The notes under the pieces are model-generated. The model was not told the origin of the DNA. It saw nothing but the letters and a program-made list of their open reading frames with translations, and made no database searches. Below are positions 58,490-64,000 of a stretch of DNA of 64,000 bases, piece by piece; position 1 is the stretch's first letter, and every line of letters begins with the position of its first letter. This DNA comes from Tigriopus japonicus. Lineage: Eukaryota; Arthropoda; Copepoda; Harpacticoida; Harpacticidae. Made by a program: the position numbers and the translations under genes. The stretch spans positions 1,335,384 to 1,399,383 of the forward strand of contig JAAGOF010000088.1 in NCBI GenBank assembly GCA_010645155.1, written 5' to 3'.

Positions 58490-58778
58490 CATAAGCTGCG
58501 TTTTTCAATCGCAGCTTATGTAGGAAAACTGGATTGAACATGGTTACTTCTACTTCGCCTCATAAGCTTCATTCATGCTTCTTTTTTTGCTTCTAGATAT
58601 GCTTTTACTATCCTTCAAAACTACCTCAACAACCGACCTTTTAGGTCGGTTGTTGAGGTAGTTTGGCCGTATAGTAAGCATAACCAGAAACACAAAAGAA
58701 GCATATGAGACCGAATAGAAACAACCATGCTTGATCAAGTTTCGCTACATATGTTGCGATTAAGAAACGCAGCTTATG
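58490..58778. mobile_element. 289-bp foldback element with a perfect 22-bp central hairpin
   Basis: Left and right halves are inverted copies along their full length. The outer ends are CATAAGCTGCG and CGCAGCTTATG. Blocks such as TTGAACATGGTTACTTCTAC pair with the complement of GTAGAAA-type sequence on the right. The centre (58618-58639 and 58643-58664) is a perfect 22-bp stem, AAACTACCTCAACAACCGAC plus CT, with a TTT loop. There is no coding capacity. Related half-copies lie immediately downstream and at 13425-13563. Confidence 0.85.
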
Positions 58779-59011
58779 TTGTAAAACTAGATTGAATATG
58801 ATTATTTCTACTTCGTGTCATGTGCTTCTTTTGTGTTTCAAGATGTGCTTCTACTATACTTCCAAACTATTTCATTAACCGATCTTATCTAACAAAACTT
58901 GATCAAGCATGATTACTTCTAATTCGCCTCAAAAGCTTCGTTCATGCTTCTTTTTATGCTTCTAGATATGCTGCTACTATACTTCAAAACTACCTCAACA
59001 ACCGACCTTAT
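58779..59011 (+). repeat. two tandem half-copies of the foldback family
   Basis: The segments at about 58779-58887 and 58890-59011 each repeat the left half of the foldback at 58490-58640: TTACTTCTAATTCGCCTC, GCTTCTAGATATGCT and ACTACCTCAACAACCGACC recur in order. The first is more diverged (ATTTCATTAACCGATC). With the complete element this makes four half-units in a row, showing that the family amplifies locally. Confidence 0.8.
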
Positions 59012-59979
59012 GTCCACATTAAAGGAGTTGAAGTACATGACAAAGAACAACTTGTGTAACTTTATATCATGTTCATTAATTTGCCAAACTACTTTATATT
59101 TTAGTTCAAAATGTAGTTGCCTCTCTTAATTTGGTCATTTTTGCTAATCATGAACAACCTACTTTGAGGAATTAAGACTTAAGTGTCATTCAACATATTA
59201 CCTGTAATTCATTTTGGACATTCTTGAGGGAGTAATCGTCGGAACTTTTCGTAATATTATGGCAACCTTTGGTCAGCTATCTGTGAAAATTGTGCCCCTT
59301 TGCCTTGATGAGTGAACAAAAAAATGTCGTCCAGCAACATCTTAGCTTCGGTTCGCTTTATTGGTTTTTTCTCATTAGGTAAATAAATAATTCTTTAAAT
59401 ATTTGAGGAGTAAAACAAAGAGAAAATCAAATATTGTTAGAACAAAGTATTTATTGCAAGAAATTATTTCCTTCAAAAATGTCTGAACATTTTTTTGAAC
59501 TGGTTTAGATTAAAAGAGATGTGTGGGTCCTCATTCATCTTTGAAAGTAGGGGTCATTTTTCTTCTACTTTTTGGCCTCTTTTAAATGTGTTGTAATTAG
59601 TCCTTCGTCTTAAATATTTTAATTATTCATCAACTACATAGTTATTCACTTATTGAGGAGTTAGGCTTAAGTGCTTTCTAGCATTACATATTTAATTGCC
59701 GCCCCTCCCTCAAATTCAAAATAAGACAAGTTTTTTCTTTCTTTAACAAAAACCACCCCATTGACAAGAGTGAATGCTTAATTCAACAATTATTTTTGTT
59801 AGAAGCGAAAGAGAAGATGGAGCATGCTCTTTTTTCATTTCAATATCATTTTTGTTATTGAATTGTATTTTTCGCACGATTGTTTTTAATGGATTATCTT
59901 CCAAATGTCGATATTCATTCGGCATGAAAGTAATATTGGTCACAATAAACGACTTGGGATGAGATCAGGTAGTGACCAA
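59012..59979. other. spacer, no gene seen
   Basis: AT-rich, with short ORFs only. I see nothing to annotate. Confidence 0.4.
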
Positions 59980-60702
59980 GCCCTTTGTAGTGATGGGGGG
60001 CAAACAAGAGATTGGGCAAGCTGTATTGGCACAATGCTTGGGCTTGCTGAAGCTTGGCATAGCTTGGGTGCTTGTACAAGTACTTTTCCCAGCTAACAGG
60101 TTTGCCAAATTTGCTATGAACGAAGAATAAACTTGCCATCCGAATTTCACTAAACCAGGCTGATTCAGTTAAATAGGGCCCATACCTTTGAAAGGATGTA
60201 TTTTTAAGAAAATTACACACTTCAATTCTCTCACATGGGGAAATGCAAAATATTTCGAGAATACTAAAAAAAAGATTTGGCATTTTACTTTTTCATGCCG
60301 GCAACTCTGAGTAAACGAGATTGTTCTGGAAGTGTGACTTCTAAATCTCGGTCTTGATTAGCCCCAAAAGTGCATTCATGTGTGGCCTAGAACCGAAACA
60401 AAAAACCATGGTTTTGCAAATGCTATCCAAATTGAAATATTTTTTTTGTATCACTTCCACTATTTATTGCTAAATTATTAAGGTCAAAAGATCATCGAAA
60501 ATGCAACTTGACATTTTTTCTTCTAAGTCACACTGCAAGTATCTTAACTCTTCAAAGAGCAGCTGCCGGCAACTGCATCTTCCAATGTTCCTTGAGCTTG
60601 GGAAGTGTATTGGTGTATTGCCCAAGTAATGCTTGTCAACAACTTGTTCTTGGGTGTTTGTGATGACTCATTGCTTGCCCAAGTCACATCACTAGCCCTT
60701 TG
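59980..60702. mobile_element. 707-bp non-autonomous hAT-type element with 8-bp target duplication
   Basis: The element spans 59988-60694. It starts TAGTGATGGGGGGCAA and ends with TTGCCCAAGTCACATCACTA. It is flanked by a perfect 8-bp duplication, GCCCTTTG (59980-59987 and 60695-60702). Several GCTTGGG or CCCAAGC motifs in both orientations cluster within about 130 bp of each end, as expected for subterminal transposase-binding repeats. There is no transposase. The termini differ from the CAGGG type of the other two, so it is a third hAT-type family in this window. Confidence 0.85.
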
Positions 60703-61558
60703 TCATCATGTGCAGTGAATGGAAGAGTGACTAAACTTTAATCCAAGTGGGGCAAGAAACTGCAAAAACCGCACTTGCAAACCAAATAACAAAATCGAAC
60801 GAATATGATGAGTGTAGAATGTTACTTAATAATACTTACATAATGAATATGTAGAGTTGTACTTTATTTTTGCAACATTAGCTTATGGGGTCAATGCAGT
60901 CGTAAATACCGAAAACCGTCACCTTTTTCACATAACTAACAACATTACAGGCAGGCTTGCCGAATATAAGTTTTGCGAGTCAAAGTAGCTCCAACAGACG
61001 TAGTCGGCTAGGTAGTAGCCTGCGGGAAACAAGATACTTTAGTGACTCCTATAGCTTACAAATAACATGATCAATGTACCTTTTGTGAAAGAAGCAGGAT
61101 ATTTTGGTATTTGAATAATTCTCAATCACACGCTATTGTAGCTATCTTGACCCCTATCATATTAGCGTTAATTTTTCCTCCCACAACGACGGACAACCGT
61201 CGCCTTTTATAGACACGTAGCTCAATATTTTATTCCTGGTTACTAATGGTCTTAAAAACTCAACCCTACCATCACTTCTCCTCACAAATTCAAAACGGCA
61301 TATTTCTAAAAATGACACAAACGTGTGCTCTGTAAGCCGGTTAAAAGTTATCACTGATACGTACAGTCAGCTCTCCACGAAGCAAGTGAATATGAACTGT
61401 ATTTTGGAAGTGAACATCTTAACCAATCTCTCCATTACGGGAACAAAACACTCCTTGACCAAAAATCGTCCCATTTTTGACGCCAATCCTCGTCAAAGCT
61501 CTGGCAAGCCTGACCTGACTCACCGATCCCCGAGCAGCAGCACTACATATTCCGTGTT
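60703..61558. other. spacer upstream of the PACS leader
   Basis: No gene seen. The ORF at 61157-61354 (minus) and others are short and unsupported. GC content rises from about 61450 onward. Confidence 0.4.
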
Positions 61559-62455
61559 TATAAACTCCATGTGAGGGAGTGTACGTGAGTGCGTGCGTGT
61601 TGCCCGAGGAAGACAACTGACTTCGCTTGTTCTTCTTCCAGTTCTTCTTTTCCTCTCGTGAGTCGTTCTGTCGTCGAGTAAGGTTGATTTGAGTGGGTTT
61701 GCGCCTGCAGTCGCCGTCCTTTCTTTATCCCTGGACCGCCTAACAAGCCATTCATCCACCCTCTCTCTCGCTCTTCATTGTCATCATCAACATCTTCTGG
61801 GACGGGCTTGAAGGCCAAAGGCAGGCAGACTGACTGGAAATTACTTTCCCTTTGTGCGTCTCAGACAGTCAAGCCTTTGATTTCACGGGCAGAAGCAGAC
61901 CTTGCTTGTAGGACTCTGGGGTAAATTCCATCATCCAAACTTTCCGGGATCTGGCCTTGCGCAAGCCAGCTGCTCCATTCACTCCCTCGCTCGCTCGTTC
62001 GTTCGCTCTCGCTTTCGTTGTTTGGCCTTAGAAAGGCTGGGCTTGGCCAGTAGAAGGGCAGGACCGGTACGAGGCGTGCACTGAAACTGTCTCGACTCAT
62101 CGGGTTTTGTCCTGTTGGATGGGACGAGGGCTGAGTGAAGAAGGCTCTGGCTTCCGCGGCCTCTAAACACACCTCTCGTTCGTTCTTTGGTTCGTTGGTT
62201 GGTTGTTCGCTGTTTCGTTCAGTGCTCAGTGTGTTTGGAGTGACCGCCTCGCTCCGCGTTCGTTTTCCGTGTGAGTCGTTGTGGTTCTCGGTTGGGTATT
62301 GTGTTCGGAATAAGCTGTTCAAAGAGGCTGAACACGTACCAGCATAGAGCACTTACTTCTCCAGCCTCACTTCGATCTCGGAACCATCGTGTTCGACGAC
62401 CAAATGTGTTGGGTGAAGTGCGAATCAACATGGTGAATTTAGGGGTGTGACCACC
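61559..62455 (+). promoter_or_regulatory. putative promoter and 5' leader of the PACS gene
   Basis: TATAAA at 61559-61564 is the best TATA-like sequence upstream of the PACS start. The following 900 bp are GC-richer than the surroundings and carry pyrimidine- and CG-containing runs such as CTCGCTCGCTCGTTCGTTCG (about 61984-62003). Two arthropod-type initiator sequences, TTCAGTGC and TCAGTGTG, occur at about 62217-62234 and could be an alternative start site. The long minus-strand ORFs here (163, 111 and 100 codons) are shadows of GC-rich sequence. Leader extent is inferred. Confidence 0.4.
62430..62450 (+). CDS. six-codon uORF upstream of PACS
   Basis: ATG at 62430 has a good context (CAACATGG) and encodes MVNLGV before TGA at 62448-62450. 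The stop lies only five bases before the PACS ATG at 62456. Such a short uORF ending next to the main start would be expected to lower or modulate translation by limiting re-initiation. That effect is inference; the reading itself is direct. Confidence 0.45.
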   Translation: MVNLGV

Positions 62456-62715
62456 ATGACGAGTGTCGTGGGCGGACCCTTTCGACCCCCGGCCGGATCT
62501 ACCGGATCCCATGCCGGGGGTGGAGCAGTGGGAGGTGGCTCTGCCAGCCTGCATTTAGGGGTGACGAGTCCGGGTGGGACGCAATCCGGATTCTCGTCCT
62601 CATCCTCGCACCATTTTCTGGGTGGGACGCATGGGGGTGCGGGAGTGAAACCCGTACCTATGAAACTATTTGCCACATGGGAAGTGGATCGGACACCGCC
62701 GAATTGCATCCCAAG
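62456..62715 (+). CDS. phosphofurin acidic cluster sorting protein (PACS), first coding exon
   Basis: The ATG at 62456 has an ideal context (ACCACCATGA). The exon encodes 86 residues plus two bases and ends at the donor GTAAGA. The first ~60 residues are Gly/Ser/Pro-rich and low-complexity, as in other PACS N-termini. The end reads VPMKLFATWEVDRTPPNCIP, which I recognise as the conserved start of the furin- (cargo-) binding region of PACS proteins. PACS proteins are cytosolic adaptors that bind phosphorylated acidic-cluster cargo and connect it to coat machinery for TGN/endosome retrieval and ER-mitochondria traffic. The remaining exons lie beyond the window. I cannot say PACS-1 or PACS-2; most invertebrates have a single gene. 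Confidence 0.88.
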
Positions 62716-64000
62716 GTAAGATCTCAACGCACAATATTTTGTCTTAAAGCCCCGTGATCTTATAGCTTGTGGTAAGTCAATCTTTTAGCGAGGTTTAGCA
62801 ATACCATCACGATAAACATGAGATCCGGTGCCTTCAACCAGAAAAGGAACCTTTGCTCGTAGGAAGCCACCGAGACATATTGGGATGTTAAAGAATTCAT
62901 GACATCCAAAGACAGGCAAAGATGACTCACGGTGTGTCATCTTGTGTTCCCGATTTGACTTTGGTTGTCAACGGGCTTTGATCATCGTCTAGCTAACTCA
63001 TGCTCGATTCACTCCCCTTTGCTACAAGTAATATCTGTTGATTTTCATTCGCATTGGCCATTCGATTTGTTTATGATCTTTGCAAATTGCAATATTGGTT
63101 AACCAAATAATCTGCCGATGAAGAATACAAGCGAGCCAACGTGAATCATAACGTTCACACATGGATGATTTTCTGTCCAAAACCTGGTTAGAGAGGCCGA
63201 TGAATGCCATGGTCCGTTCGTGTTGGCAACGAAAGTGTTTTTGCCTTGACTTTTTTTTGCTATGCTTCGGAGGATTGAACTTAAAATTCGATAACTCTTA
63301 TCCTCCAGTTCTTGCACAGAAAAACTCCAATCAACCATCACAGCCCTGTGGTAGCTGATGGGATCAAACGTCTGTCAAACTCATTGTGATTATTCAAGTG
63401 TTTCCGACGGATAGACACACGAAAACCTTCACTTACTTCGTCATATGTGTGTTTGTGTATGTATACTCACGGAGTTGCATGCGTGCATACGGTATATGTA
63501 TGTACATATAACTGGACCAGTCATTCCATGAACTGTTGATTCTAGCTTCCCAAAGTAAATTACAATGGTTGCACGTGACTGCTTTTTCGGAGAGAGTGAA
63601 AGAGAGCTCGTTTGTTCTTTAAAATACGTAGCAGAAGCTAAGGGTCGAAAATTAATTGCCCAACCGCATTGAGGAATAGCTTGGCTCACATATGCCATTA
63701 TAACCCAATTTAATATGCACCAACACTGCGTTTGTTCCAAAACGATTTTCCTTGCGGTTTCATCGAATCCGTTCGCTCTTTCGTGTGTCACAGACTTTTC
63801 ACGAACGACAAGCCAATCCAATTTGAATACGAATGGTAACAGTGGTCAGTGGTCGTGTCCATTCGACAAAGGGATTTGAATCATATTCATACGGTATCGT
63901 GACCACGCATTTCCCCTCAGGGTGTTCATCATTCAATACTGAAGCCAACCATTATCAAACGTTGAACAGCTCGACATGCCATCTTCAAAGCTTTGGTTAG
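62716..64000 (+). other. first intron of the PACS gene (continues past the window)
   Basis: The intron starts at GTAAGA. The next conserved PACS segment (the SLTLKKL region) is not found before base 64000, so the intron is at least 1.28 kb. ORFs inside (63099-63341 and 63441-63821, both minus) have no recognisable domain. Confidence 0.6.

Noticed and set aside
58643..58680. let-7-like seed (TGAGGTAG) in a near-perfect hairpin
   Set aside because: The hairpin is part of a repeated foldback element with copies elsewhere, the loop is only 3 nt, and the match to let-7 stops soon after the seed. Chance similarity within a transposon is more likely than a miRNA gene.
61861..62352. 163-codon minus-strand ORF
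   Set aside because: It lies in the GC-rich PACS leader, has low complexity and shows no domain. It is probably a composition effect.

Overview
The window is eukaryotic nuclear DNA, most likely from an arthropod and plausibly a crustacean such as a copepod. It has GT-AG introns, about 40% GC, large non-coding spacers, and many small transposon derivatives. The mariner transposase remains and a tRNA-headed SINE fit an invertebrate genome. I cannot name the species.

Three protein-coding genes are supported, all on the + strand. (1) The 3' end of a DEG/ENaC (pickpocket-like) sodium channel gene has exons at 9890-10150 and 16394-16826, separated by a 6.2-kb intron filled with repeats. Its 5' exons were not found. 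(2) A complete or nearly complete 13-exon gene at 50388/50475-56059 encodes a type II transmembrane protein of about 1,590 residues: cytoplasmic tail, TM helix, SEA, EGF-like module, a stalk of over 700 residues rich in Thr/Ser/Glu, four LDL-receptor class A modules, an SRCR-like module, and a trypsin-like domain. The catalytic His and Ser of that domain are replaced by Asn and Ile, so it should be a non-catalytic protease homologue. (3) The first coding exon of a PACS (phosphofurin acidic cluster sorting) gene lies at 62456-62715, behind a GC-rich leader carrying a six-codon uORF. Its remaining exons lie beyond the window.

Layout: 1-9889 holds no recognised gene but several mobile elements: a hAT-type element with an 8-bp target duplication, a foldback MITE, a TTAA-flanked MITE, a TA-flanked pogo-like MITE, one good SINE and one degraded SINE candidate. 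9890-17291 is the channel gene. 17292-50387 is about 33 kb with no recognised gene; it contains a mariner-type MITE (24407-25029) and an inverted-repeat family (46814-47235, with a relative near 39930). 50388-56540 is the protease-homologue gene, with introns of only 59-84 nt. 56754-60702 holds two more hAT-type elements with perfect 8-bp duplications and a foldback family related to a copy inside the channel intron. 61559-64000 is the PACS leader, first exon and start of its first intron.

The three genes show no sign of working together. The main points of interest are the inactive mosaic protease, coding-like sequence lying in frame beyond the channel's stop codon, a palindrome built from two mariner transposase 3' halves, a hAT element sitting inside another inverted repeat, and recurring CTCF-like motifs, three of them inside one MITE. 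I found no bacterial-type system, CRISPR array, virus or operon.
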